From JBDTDV01 sp039922875 (GTDB lineage: Bacteria > Actinomycetota > Actinomycetes > Actinomycetales > Microbacteriaceae), in assembly GCA_039922875.1 (NCBI GenBank), contig JBDTDV010000035.1, forward strand, positions 1 to 38,854: a stretch of 38,854 nucleotides of DNA. The letters run 5' to 3'. Positions within the stretch are counted from its first letter, which is position 1. Every line of letters starts with the position of its first letter. The translations under genes were made by a program, and so were the position numbers. This document shows, one piece after another, positions 15,658 to 23,820 of this stretch. Below the pieces are notes generated by a model, which did not search any database, was not told the DNA's origin, and saw only the letters and a list, made by a program, of their open reading frames with translations.

Positions 15658-16797
15658 ATGCGGCTAATGAGCACGAAGAAACGTCGAACGATGAGAGGGG
15701 GTGCTATCGCGGTAACAGTCACCGCCGCTATGGTGCTCGTTGGTTGCGAGGGGGCACCCTCAACCCCCGTCTCATCTGCCGCGGCTGGCGGCGAGCCGGC
15801 GGCTGTCGGCACGGTCGCGCCAAATTCCCTTAAGGGCACGACACTGACGTTTGTGTCCTACGGCGGCATCTATCAAGACGGCCAGATGAAGGCGGGTGTG
15901 ACCCCCTTCGGAGCAGAATCTGGCGCGAAGATCCTTCAGGACGGACCGACGGACAACGCCAAACTCAAAGCTCAGGTGATGTCCGGAAACGTCTCGTGGG
16001 ATGTGTTCGACACCACTAACGTTTTCACTGCGCAACAGTGCGAAAAGCTGTTCCTCCCGCTCGACAAGTCAATCGTCGATACGAGCAAGATCCCAAAGGG
16101 CGCTATCACCGATAAGTGTTCGGTTCCAGCAATGGGGTATGGCCTGATCCTGGTGTACAACACCAAGAAATATGGCGCAAACCCGCCTACCGGTTGGGCC
16201 GACTTCTATGACACCGCGAAATTCCCTGGAAAGCGCGCTATCGAGGGAAGCGGAGATGTCACCGCCGGCACTTTGGAAACCGCGTTGTTGGCTGACGGAG
16301 TATCGGCAGACCACATGTACCCGTTGGATATCAAAAGGGCACTAAAGAAGATGTCGACGATCCGCGACGACACCGTGTTCTGGACCACCGGCGCGCAGGC
16401 GCAGCAGTTTATCGAGTCCGGCCAGGTCGACATGGCGCTGATGTGGAACGGGCGAGCCTATTCCGGCGTTAAGAACGGCGCCCCGTTTGCCCCGGTGTGG
16501 AATCAGTGGATGCCAGAGGCTGATACGATCGCCGTTCCCAAGGGTGTCAAGGATCCCGCTGCGTCGTTTGCCCTGATCAACTACTACCTGGGTGCGCAGC
16601 AGCAGGCCAAACTCACCGAACTCACGTCCTATAGTCCCGTCAACGTTGATTCCAAACCGAAGATGGACGATCTGCTGAAGTCCTTCCTGACCTCAGCACC
16701 TGAGCGAAGCGCCGATGTCTTCAAACTGGACATCTCGTGGTGGGCCCAACACCGTGACGACATCGTATCCGCTTACACCAGCTGGCTGGCTGGCTAG
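15658..16797 (+). CDS. ABC importer substrate-binding lipoprotein, spermidine/putrescine (PotD-like) type
   Basis: A 379-residue extracellular solute-binding protein. The start is fixed by AAAGGAG 5 bases before ATG 15658. The signal peptide (MSTKKRRTMRGG, then a hydrophobic run) ends in the lipobox LVGC with Cys30, so the mature protein is lipid-anchored. The fold begins with TLTFVSYGGIYQDGQMKAG and contains YGLILVYNTKKYGANPPTGW, as in PotD-like binders for polyamines and related cations. Two PotBC-type permeases and a PotA-type ATPase follow, giving a complete importer. Sampled GC is about 52%, clearly below potA and the catabolic genes. Polyamine substrate is supported by family and neighbours, not by identified binding residues. 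Confidence 0.87.
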   Translation: MRLMSTKKRRTMRGGAIAVTVTAAMVLVGCEGAPSTPVSSAAAGGEPAAVGTVAPNSLKGTTLTFVSYGGIYQDGQMKAGVTPFGAESGAKILQDGPTDNAKLKAQVMSGNVSWDVFDTTNVFTAQQCEKLFLPLDKSIVDTSKIPKGAITDKCSVPAMGYGLILVYNTKKYGANPPTGWADFYDTAKFPGKRAIEGSGDVTAGTLETALLADGVSADHMYPLDIKRALKKMSTIRDDTVFWTTGAQAQQFIESGQVDMALMWNGRAYSGVKNGAPFAPVWNQWMPEADTIAVPKGVKDPAASFALINYYLGAQQQAKLTELTSYSPVNVDSKPKMDDLLKSFLTSAPERSADVFKLDISWWAQHRDDIVSAYTSWLAG

Positions 16798-16806
16798 GCG
16801 GTCGCG

Positions 16807-17063
16807 ATGGCAGTCGTGAATGTTCGCAAACGGTCCACTGACATGGGTCCCGACCTGATCAGAACGCGCAGGCTGGAGAGTTGGAGCAGGCTGGGGCTTC
16901 TCGCCCCAGCCGCCGCCCTGCTGCTGGGCGTATTTCTGATCCCGCTCGGGGTCATGCTCTGGTATACGTTCACGGATCCGAATCCAGGCCTGGAAAATCT
17001 CACTTGGTACCTCGGAGACCCGGTTCAGCGCAATGTGCTGTTGCGAACATTTACGACCGCCAT
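16807..17063. repeat. 23-bp inverted repeat linking the potB start to its own coding region
   Basis: Arm 16807-16829 (starting at the ATG) and arm 17041-17063 are reverse complements at 21 of 23 positions, with 211 bases between. In mRNA this gives 21 Watson-Crick pairs, one G-U (16818/17052) and one A-C mismatch (16812/17058), burying the start codon in a long-range stem. Confidence 0.93.
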
Positions 17064-17703
17064 AACCGTGACTGCGGCATGCGTCGTTCTCGGATATCCG
17101 TATGCGTACGCAATGGTGGCTGCTGGACCTCGACTACGAGCGGTGCTAACGCTCCTGGTGCTCGTCCCTTTTTGGACCAGCCTCATGGTGCGCACATTCG
17201 CCTGGATCATTCTCCTGCAAGACAAGGGGCCGGTTCAGGCTGCGCTGTCCGCGCTAGGCTTCGGCCACGTCGCTCTGATCCGAACCAATCTCGGCGTCGT
17301 CATCGGCATGAGTCAGATCATGTTGCCGTTCTTCGTACTCCCTCTGTATGCGGTCATGAGCAACATTGACCGTCGCCTGGTCTTAGCTTCCTCGAGCCTG
17401 GGGGCGCGCCCGGTCACCTCGTTCCGCCGTGTTTGGCTGCCACTATCCTTGCCCGGCGTGGGCGCCGGCGCGCTTATCGTGTTCATTAGCAGCCTGGGTT
17501 TCTACGTGACGCCCGCCCTTCTCGGATCACCCAATGATTCGCTGATCAGTCAGCAAATATTCACTCAGGTGAACTCGTTGCTCCTCTGGGGTCGCGGAGG
17601 CGCGATGGGCGTCGTGCTGCTTGGGATCACTTTGGTCATTCTCGGCGTGCTGATGGCATCCGCCCGCATATTGACCGGGCGCCAGGACGAGAGGGTTGAG
17701 TAA
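16807..17703 (+). CDS. ABC importer permease 1 (PotB-like)
   Basis: A 298-residue inner-membrane permease with about six hydrophobic segments and the EAA loop near residues 197-222 (SSSLGARPVTSFRRVWLPLS), which docks onto the ATPase. It is the first permease of the polyamine-type importer, 9 bases after the binding-protein stop. The ribosome site is poor (AGGCGG overlapping that stop). The first 23 bases, from the ATG on, are a near-exact inverted copy of 17041-17063, which codes the conserved RTFTTAI stretch of a membrane helix in this same gene. The first dozen residues may therefore be of recent, non-ancestral origin; an in-frame ATG at 16843 could be the older start. The stop overlaps the next ATG by one base. 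Confidence 0.87.
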   Translation: MAVVNVRKRSTDMGPDLIRTRRLESWSRLGLLAPAAALLLGVFLIPLGVMLWYTFTDPNPGLENLTWYLGDPVQRNVLLRTFTTAITVTAACVVLGYPYAYAMVAAGPRLRAVLTLLVLVPFWTSLMVRTFAWIILLQDKGPVQAALSALGFGHVALIRTNLGVVIGMSQIMLPFFVLPLYAVMSNIDRRLVLASSSLGARPVTSFRRVWLPLSLPGVGAGALIVFISSLGFYVTPALLGSPNDSLISQQIFTQVNSLLLWGRGGAMGVVLLGITLVILGVLMASARILTGRQDERVE

Positions 17704-18503
17704 TGACGAGAGTTTCGACGCGAGTCTGGCGCGGCATCCTGGTTGCGTTCTGTGCACTCGTCGCGTTGTGGCTGGTTGCCCCGGCCCTGGTCGTCATCCC
17801 GCTGAGCTTTACGGATAAGCCTTCGTTCGTGTTCCCGACCACTGGGTTCTCGATGCGCTGGTACGAGAACTTCTTTCAGGATCCCACCTGGGTCGGCTCA
17901 CTGCTGGCAAGCCTGAGAGTCGGATTGCTTGTTGTGTTCTTCGCAACCATCTGCGGAACCGCTGCCGCGGTAGCGTTGACGCGGTCTAAATTCCGCGGTC
18001 AGCAGGCAGTTCGCGCTGTGCTGCTTGCGCCGATGATCGCCCCAGTGATCGTCGTGGCGATCGGGGTGTATGCCATCTTCTTGCGTGCGCACCTCCTGGG
18101 AACCACGTTCGGATTCGTGGTCGCGCACACGATGCTCGCGTTGCCATTTGTTATTATCCCGGTGACGGTCAGCCTGCAGGGCTTCGATCGCCGCCTTTCA
18201 AGCGCCGCGGCCATTTGCGGGGCTAGTCGGTGGACCTCCTTCCGACAGATCACCCTGCCGCTGATCGCGCCGGGAGTAGTGTCGGGCGCCGTGTTTGCGT
18301 TTGTCACGAGCTTCGACGAGGTGGTGCTCGCCCTGTTCATCCAAAGCCCATACCTGCAGACGCTGCCGGTAAAGATGTACGGCTCGGTCACGCGAGACAT
18401 CGACCCAACCATTGCTGCGGCAGCCACGCTCATTCTGATTTTCACTACGGTAATCACGGTGGCGGTCGCTATTTACTTCTCGAGGAGGAATCATGCCCGC
18501 TGA
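17703..18503 (+). CDS. ABC importer permease 2 (PotC-like)
   Basis: A 266-residue inner-membrane permease with about six hydrophobic segments. The N-terminal helix is followed by the PSFVFPTTGFSMRWYENFF stretch typical of PotC-like proteins. The EAA loop is at about residues 164-188 (AAICGASRWTSFRQITLPLI). The start overlaps the potB stop (TAATG) and the end overlaps the ATPase gene by 11 bases, so all three are translationally coupled. Sampled GC is about 57%, like the binding protein and potB but lower than the following ATPase. It should pair with PotB to form the membrane channel. The polyamine assignment follows from the family. Confidence 0.88.
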   Translation: MTRVSTRVWRGILVAFCALVALWLVAPALVVIPLSFTDKPSFVFPTTGFSMRWYENFFQDPTWVGSLLASLRVGLLVVFFATICGTAAAVALTRSKFRGQQAVRAVLLAPMIAPVIVVAIGVYAIFLRAHLLGTTFGFVVAHTMLALPFVIIPVTVSLQGFDRRLSSAAAICGASRWTSFRQITLPLIAPGVVSGAVFAFVTSFDEVVLALFIQSPYLQTLPVKMYGSVTRDIDPTIAAAATLILIFTTVITVAVAIYFSRRNHAR

Positions 18504-19647
18504 CCTGTCCGCGCTCGGCGCGTCCATCGACCTGAAGGGCCTGACCAAGCGATACGGCGACGTGATAGCCGTGGACTCGATCGACCTTGAGGCCAAGCCG
18601 GGGGAGTTTTTGACCCTGCTCGGTCCCAGCGGCTCCGGCAAGACCACCACACTGAACATGATCGCCGGGTTCGAGTCAATCACTGGCGGCGAATTGCTCA
18701 TCGACGGGCGCCCGGTGAACGCGCTCCCGCCCTACAAGCGGAACATCGGAATGGTCTTTCAGCATTACGCACTGTTCCCGCACATGTCGGCCGGCGAGAA
18801 CATCGAATACCCGCTTCGGCAACGCAAGATCCCCAAGGCGGAACGCGCCAGACTTGTTGAGCAGGCGCTGAATACGGTCGGATTGGACAAGCTCGGCCGA
18901 CGGATGCCGCGGCAACTGTCCGGCGGTCAACAACAGCGGGTCGCCCTGGCGCGGGCGATGGTCTACAGCCCGCGGGTGTTACTGATGGACGAGCCGTTGG
19001 GCGCGCTGGACAAGAAGCTCCGCGACGCGCTGCAACTGGAGATCAAGAGCATCCATGAGAAGCTCGGCACGACCTTCGTCTACGTCACCCACGATCAGGA
19101 CGAAGCTCTGGTGCTCTCCAACCGGGTTGCCGTATTCAACAAGGGCAAGATCGAGCAGGTCGCCAGCCCGCACGAACTCTACGAGCGGCCCGCCACCGTG
19201 TTCGTGGCCCAATTCCTCGGTGAGTCCTCGCTGTTCCGTGGCACGGCGGTGCTGGGCTCCGGCGCCCCCGCGGTGAGAACGGCTGCCGGCACCATGCTGT
19301 ACGGCGGGCGCAGCGAGGCGCTCGACGGCGAAGCCGCGACCCTGGTGGTCAGACCGGAACGGATCCGGGTCACGTCAGTGCGTGAACCGCAACCGGACGG
19401 CAACTGGGCGCGCGGTTGGGTTCGGCAGGAAATCTACCTGGGCAACTCCCGCAAGCTGGAGATCGAACTGATTGACGGCAGCCGGGTCTTTGCCCGGGAG
19501 TCGGCCGGATCGGTCAGCGCGTGCGTCTCCGGCGACGAGGTCTGGTTGGCATTTCGCGACCAGGATGCTGCCGTGCTCGCCGACAGCCCCGGCGTCGACC
19601 TGAACAACCTCGAGACGAAGACGGCCGCGATCTCTGTCGCCGGCTAG
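18493..19647 (+). CDS. ABC importer ATPase (PotA-like)
   Basis: A 384-residue ATPase that powers the importer. Walker A is GPSGSGKT at 44-51, the signature LSGGQQQR at 142-149, Walker B VLLMDEP at 162-168 and the H-loop His200 in VTHDQDEAL. About residues 235-370 form the C-terminal TOBE-type regulatory domain found in PotA. An AGGAGG site sits 4 bases before the ATG, inside the end of the upstream permease gene. Base composition jumps here: a sampled stretch (18901-18960) is about 73% GC, against 52-57% in the genes before it. The first three importer genes may thus have a different history. An FAD oxidoreductase follows after 52 bases. Confidence 0.93.
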   Translation: MPADLSALGASIDLKGLTKRYGDVIAVDSIDLEAKPGEFLTLLGPSGSGKTTTLNMIAGFESITGGELLIDGRPVNALPPYKRNIGMVFQHYALFPHMSAGENIEYPLRQRKIPKAERARLVEQALNTVGLDKLGRRMPRQLSGGQQQRVALARAMVYSPRVLLMDEPLGALDKKLRDALQLEIKSIHEKLGTTFVYVTHDQDEALVLSNRVAVFNKGKIEQVASPHELYERPATVFVAQFLGESSLFRGTAVLGSGAPAVRTAAGTMLYGGRSEALDGEAATLVVRPERIRVTSVREPQPDGNWARGWVRQEIYLGNSRKLEIELIDGSRVFARESAGSVSACVSGDEVWLAFRDQDAAVLADSPGVDLNNLETKTAAISVAG

Positions 19648-19699
19648 GACGCCTCGTAAACCGGGAGGCCTTCGAAGCGATGATCGGAAACAGGGCACA

Positions 19700-21100
19700 A
19701 TGAGTAGAACCCAAAACACAACGGTCGTGAACGGCGGCGTCTCCTACTGGTATTCGGATATCGGTCTTCCGGGCTTCCGAGCGCCGCTACCGGGAAGCCT
19801 CACGGCTGACGTCTGCATCGTGGGTGCGGGATTCACCGGGCTCTGGACCGCCTATTACCTCAAACGCGCCCAGCCGGAGTTGAACATCGTGCTGCTGGAG
19901 CGGGAGTTCGCCGGATTCGGGGCTTCCGGGCGCAACGGCGGCTGGCTCTCCTCGGAGCTGGCTGGATCGCGGGACGGCTACGCCGCGACGCACGGGCACC
20001 AGGGTGTCGTCGACCTGCTGAATGCGATGCGCAGCGCCGTTGACGAGGTCATCGCGGTTGCGGAGGCCGAGGACATCGACGCTGACATCGTCAAGGGCGG
20101 ACTGTTGCACGTGGCCCGCAACGCGGCACAAGTCCAGCGGGTGCACGAGGCGATCGCATACGAGCGCTCCTGGGGCGCGACCGAGGAGCAGGTTCGCGTG
20201 CTCGGCCGGGAGGAGCTCGACAGCCGGTTGGTGGTCGAAGGGGCCAGACTCGGCACCTTCAGCCCCGATTGTGCCAGGGTTCAGCCGGCGAAACTTGTTC
20301 AGGGCCTAGCTGCGGTCGTCGAGCGGATGGGCGTTCGCATCTTCGAACAGACCACCGTGACCGAGATCGCCGCGCGAACCGCCCGGACCGACCGGGGAAC
20401 GGTGACCTCGCCGATCGTGCTGCGTTGCCTGGAGGGATTCACCGCGAACATCAGCGGACTGCGCCGCCGGTGGCTGCCGATGAATTCCTCGATGATCGTC
20501 ACCGAGCCGCTGCCGGATGCTGCGCTGGCCCGGCTGGGCTGGTCGGGGACGGAGCTGCTGGGCGACTTCGCGCACGGGTACATGTACGCGCAACGCACCG
20601 CCGACAACCGGATCGCCCTCGGCGGCCGCGGCATCCCGTACCGCTATGGTTCACGCACCGACGACCGTGGTGCGACGCAGCAGTGGACGATCAACGCCCT
20701 GACCGAATTGTTACGGGAGATGTTCCCCGCGGCGGCGGCCGTGCCGATTGCCCATGCCTGGTGCGGAGTTCTCGGCGTTCCGCGGGACTGGTGCGCCACG
20801 GTCGATCTCGACCCGGCGACCGGACTGGGCGAGGCCGGCGGCTACGTCGGCAGCGGCCTGACCACGACGAACCTCGCTGGGCGCACCTTGGCCGATCTCG
20901 TGCTGCACCGAGACACCGATCTTACCCGGTTGCCGTGGGTGGGCCGACGGGTGCGCTCCTGGGAACCGGAGCCGCTGCGCTGGCTCGGCGTGCAATCGAT
21001 GTACGCGCTGTACCGGATGGCGGACCGCCGCGAGACCGAGCGTGCCCTGCCGCACACCAGCTCCATCGCCCGTTTGGCGAACAAGATCACCGGTCGCTGA
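19700..21100 (+). CDS. FAD-dependent amine oxidoreductase (DAO family, PuuB/OrdL-like)
   Basis: A 466-residue flavoprotein of the D-amino acid oxidase (DAO) family. The dinucleotide fold is VCIVGAGFTGLWTAYYLK (Gly42-x-Gly44-x-x-Gly47) with Glu67 in VLLERE binding ribose, followed by FGASGRNGGWLS, the conserved segment of the gamma-glutamylputrescine oxidase (PuuB)/OrdL group. Such enzymes oxidise secondary or primary amines to aldehydes. It directly follows the polyamine importer, so its substrate is probably an imported amine or an adduct of it. No glutamate-putrescine ligase (PuuA) is in this window, so the classic Puu pathway is not complete here and a plain amine substrate should be considered. 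Confidence 0.85.
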   Translation: MSRTQNTTVVNGGVSYWYSDIGLPGFRAPLPGSLTADVCIVGAGFTGLWTAYYLKRAQPELNIVLLEREFAGFGASGRNGGWLSSELAGSRDGYAATHGHQGVVDLLNAMRSAVDEVIAVAEAEDIDADIVKGGLLHVARNAAQVQRVHEAIAYERSWGATEEQVRVLGREELDSRLVVEGARLGTFSPDCARVQPAKLVQGLAAVVERMGVRIFEQTTVTEIAARTARTDRGTVTSPIVLRCLEGFTANISGLRRRWLPMNSSMIVTEPLPDAALARLGWSGTELLGDFAHGYMYAQRTADNRIALGGRGIPYRYGSRTDDRGATQQWTINALTELLREMFPAAAAVPIAHAWCGVLGVPRDWCATVDLDPATGLGEAGGYVGSGLTTTNLAGRTLADLVLHRDTDLTRLPWVGRRVRSWEPEPLRWLGVQSMYALYRMADRRETERALPHTSSIARLANKITGR

Positions 21101-21111
21101 ATCGGAGAACT

Positions 21112-21152
21112 GTTCAGCAAAGCCGACCGTTCACGAAAGCCGACCGCTAACG
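21112..21152. repeat. 17-base short tandem repeat before the cupin gene
   Basis: GTTCAGCAAAGCCGACC is followed by GTTCACGAAAGCCGACC and a partial third copy (GCTAACGAAAG). It fills the gap between the FAD oxidoreductase stop and the cupin ribosome site. Confidence 0.85.
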
Positions 21153-21166
21153 AAAGAAGGATGCGC

Positions 21167-21568
21167 ATGACCGATCAGAAATCCAGCCCGGGCACCGAGA
21201 CCGCGGTCTCACCCGTCGCGCTCAGACATGTCGCGGCGGACGCCGCCGTGTTGCCGCAGGCGAAACCAAAGCTGACCAGCATCACCGGCCAATTCGAGGC
21301 GGCTCTGACCGTCTGGCAGTCGCAGTCGCCCACCGCCGTCGGCGTCTGGGAATGCGACGCCGGGGAATTCCCGACGACGCGGCCGGACTATACCGAGGTT
21401 TGCCAGATACTCACTGGCACGGCCACGATCGTCGGCGACGACGGCGTCACGGCCGAGATCGGCCCGGGATCGCTGCTGGTGCTGCCGCTGGGCTGGGCGG
21501 GCACCTGGGTCGTGCACGAGACACTGCGGAAGACCTATGTGATCATCGCCGGCGCTTCGACCGCGTAA
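21167..21568 (+). CDS. Small cupin-domain protein
   Basis: A 133-residue single-domain cupin. The core TVWQSQSPTAVGVWECDAGE and TRPDYTEVCQILTGTATIVG matches the Cupin_3 (EutQ/DUF861-like) group, where CQILTGTATI forms a barrel strand and GPGSLLVLPLGWAGTWVVHE the second motif. Such proteins next to amine catabolic genes may bind small ligands or metals, but no reaction is known for this type. Two ATGs are in frame, at 21161 and 21167; the latter is used because AAGAAGG ends 6 bases before it and directly abuts the first. It is co-oriented with the FAD oxidoreductase upstream and the HyuA/HyuB pair downstream, with 170 bases before HyuA. Confidence 0.75.
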   Translation: MTDQKSSPGTETAVSPVALRHVAADAAVLPQAKPKLTSITGQFEAALTVWQSQSPTAVGVWECDAGEFPTTRPDYTEVCQILTGTATIVGDDGVTAEIGPGSLLVLPLGWAGTWVVHETLRKTYVIIAGASTA

Positions 21569-21570
21569 AT

Positions 21571-21583
21571 GCCGCTGAGGTGC
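21571..21583. repeat. Truncated copy of the CCGCTGAGGTGC palindromic repeat
   Basis: GCCGCTGAGGTGC lies three bases after the cupin stop and matches the outer arm end of the three full repeats. The opposite arm is missing, so this is a half or decayed element, or chance. Confidence 0.5.
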
Positions 21584-21738
21584 CCTCGCTCACGCGATGA
21601 CCCCTCGATCTCGCTGATTCGTGTACTTGCGCGGCGGCTGTTAGCATGGCCACACTTCAGCATCCTCGTAGAGAGTGTGACATGGGCAGCGTCGCCAAAA
21701 CCTCCACCGACCGGAAAACTCTCGGCGGGAGCCGGTCG

Positions 21739-23820
21739 ATGCAGAAGATCATCGGCGTGGATATCGGCGGAACCTTCACCGACCTGGTGCTCTATGACCC
21801 TGCGGACGGCACGATCACCGTCCATAAGACCCCGACCACCGGGGCGAATCCGTCTACCGGCATGGTCCGCGGCATTTTGGAGCTCTGCCAGCGGGCGGAT
21901 GCCGCAGCAGATGAGATCGGCGCCATCGTGCACGGGACCACGATCGCCACGAATTCGCTGTTGCAGTACGACGGCGCCCGAACCGGATTTCTGACCACCG
22001 AAGGCTTCCGCGACATTCTGCACATTGGTCGCCATCAGCGGCCGCTGCACTACTCCGTCATGCAGGACATCCCCTGGCAGGTGCGACCGCTGGTACGCCG
22101 TAGGCATCGCAAAACCGTCGCCGAGCGGATCGACGTGTCCAGCGGCGAGGTGATGGTGGCGCTCGACGAGAATGGGGTGCGCGAGGCCGCCGGAGACTTC
22201 CGCCGCGACGAGGTCGAGGCGGTGGCGGTCGGCTTTCTCGCCTCGTACGTGAACCCGGAACATGAGCTGCGCGCCAGGCAGATCCTCGAGGAGGAGTTGC
22301 CTGGAGTGTTCATCACCACCTCGAGTGAGTTGTTCTCCCAGTTTCGGGAGTTCGAACGGTTCACGACCGCGGCGATCAACGCCTTCGTCGGGCCGAAGGT
22401 CACCCGCTACCTGCGCGACCTCACCGAGTCCTTGGCCGGTGAATCGCTCACCGGGAATCTGCGCGTGATGATGTCCAGCGGCGGGATGGCGACAATTGAG
22501 GCGGCCGGTGAGAAGCCGGCCACCCTGCTGATGTCCGGACCTGCCGCCGGGGTGCTGGGCGGCAAATGGTGTGGTGACCGCATCCATCGCAGCAAGCTGA
22601 TCACCTTCGACATGGGTGGCACGAGTGCGGATATCGGTATCGTCACCGAACGCGGCATCGTCGAGGCCCCGGCGCGGGATACGGAGGTGGCCGGCTATCC
22701 GCTGATGGTCCCGATGCTCGACCTGCACACCGTCGGCGCGGGCGGCGGCAGTGTCGCCTACGTCGACAGCGGAGGCGCATTCCGGGTCGGGCCGCGCAGT
22801 GCCAGCGCGCGGCCGGGGCCGGCCTGCTACGGCTTCGGCGGCGAGGAGCCCACGGTCACCGATGCCCAAGTGGTGCTCGGCCGAATCGATCCGGAGAACT
22901 TCCTCGGCGGCGAGATGACCCTGGACTCCGGTCGATCCCAGGCTGTCGTCAGCGAACTGGCCGACCGTCTCGGGCTGAGCGTTGAAGAGGCGGCCGAGGG
23001 CATCATCACCATCGCCAACGGCAATATGGCCGCCGCGATCCGGTCTCGAACCGTGCAACGCGGGCTGGATCCGCGAGAGTTCTCACTGGTGGCCTTTGGC
23101 GGTGCCGGCCCGCTTCACGCGGCCGAACTCGCCGAGAGTCTGGACATTCCGGAGGTGATCATCCCACCGTATCCGGGGATCAATTCCGCGATGGGGTTAC
23201 TGACCACCGATCTGCGCTACGACCAGATGCACACGGTGTTGATGTTGAGCCCCACCTTCGACTTCGACCGGGTGAACGACACATTCGCCGCGCAGGCGGA
23301 GAGCCTGCGGCAGCGGCTGACAGATGACGGCGTCGCGGCAGCCGACATCACCATCGAGCGTGGCCTGGACTGCCGGTATGTCGGCCAGGGCTACGAGTTG
23401 CGGGTCGCGGTACCCGGCGACACCGTCGATGAGCAGTCTTTGGCAGAACTGGTCGAGGACTTCCACGACATCCACGAACGCGAATACGACCACTGCTTCC
23501 GCGGCGACCCGGTTGAGATCGTCAATCTGCGCACCACGGCGGTCGGGGTGACCTCCAAGATCAGTGACTTCCACGGCCCGGCGACCACCAACCTGAGCGC
23601 CGCGAGACTCGGCACCGGCAGCGGGCTATTCCGGGTCGACGGGCGGCTCGAGAGCGGTGAGTTGGGCTTTTACGACCGCTGGAAAATTCCGCCGGGCGAG
23701 CCGGTGACCGGCGCCGCTGTGATCTTCCAGCGTGACACAACTATTTTCGTGCCGCCGTCCTGGATCGCAATGGCCGATGAAACGGGAACGCTGACCTTGA
23801 CCAGAAGGGCCGAAGCATGA
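21739..23820 (+). CDS. Hydantoinase/oxoprolinase family, HyuA-type ATP-dependent amidohydrolase subunit
   Basis: A 693-residue ASKHA-type ATPase subunit of the hydantoinase/5-oxoprolinase family. IIGVDIGGTFTDLVLYD opens the protein, GTTIATNSLLQ and FDMGGTSADIGIV are phosphate-binding segments, and LHTVGAGGGSVAYVDSGGAF is a family landmark. With HyuB it opens a cyclic amide at the cost of ATP: N-methylhydantoin, 5-oxoproline or caprolactam/valerolactam in known relatives. The start at 21739 has GGCGGGAG 7 bases upstream; ATGs at 21646 and 21682 lack such a site and add residues foreign to the family. It overlaps HyuB by 4 bases (ATGA). Given the diamine and glutarate genes around it, a lactam of an omega-amino acid is a reasoned guess. 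Confidence 0.88.
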   Translation: MQKIIGVDIGGTFTDLVLYDPADGTITVHKTPTTGANPSTGMVRGILELCQRADAAADEIGAIVHGTTIATNSLLQYDGARTGFLTTEGFRDILHIGRHQRPLHYSVMQDIPWQVRPLVRRRHRKTVAERIDVSSGEVMVALDENGVREAAGDFRRDEVEAVAVGFLASYVNPEHELRARQILEEELPGVFITTSSELFSQFREFERFTTAAINAFVGPKVTRYLRDLTESLAGESLTGNLRVMMSSGGMATIEAAGEKPATLLMSGPAAGVLGGKWCGDRIHRSKLITFDMGGTSADIGIVTERGIVEAPARDTEVAGYPLMVPMLDLHTVGAGGGSVAYVDSGGAFRVGPRSASARPGPACYGFGGEEPTVTDAQVVLGRIDPENFLGGEMTLDSGRSQAVVSELADRLGLSVEEAAEGIITIANGNMAAAIRSRTVQRGLDPREFSLVAFGGAGPLHAAELAESLDIPEVIIPPYPGINSAMGLLTTDLRYDQMHTVLMLSPTFDFDRVNDTFAAQAESLRQRLTDDGVAAADITIERGLDCRYVGQGYELRVAVPGDTVDEQSLAELVEDFHDIHEREYDHCFRGDPVEIVNLRTTAVGVTSKISDFHGPATTNLSAARLGTGSGLFRVDGRLESGELGFYDRWKIPPGEPVTGAAVIFQRDTTIFVPPSWIAMADETGTLTLTRRAEA

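Noticed and set aside
19648..19699. Terminator after potA
   Set aside because: Only a 5-base stem (GCCTC/GAGGC) without a T run is present, too weak to call.
19700..21100. Assigning the FAD oxidoreductase firmly as PuuB
   Set aside because: No PuuA, PuuC-type or PuuD partners specific to the gamma-glutamyl route are in the window, so only the broader family is supported.
21535..23058. Long minus-strand open frame of 507 codons opposite hyuA
   Set aside because: It is antisense to a clearly coding gene, Arg/Gly/His/Asp-rich without family motifs or a ribosome site; a GC-rich shadow frame. The same holds for other long antisense frames, e.g. 10127-11548, 12414-13589, 25985-27049 and 27165-28454.
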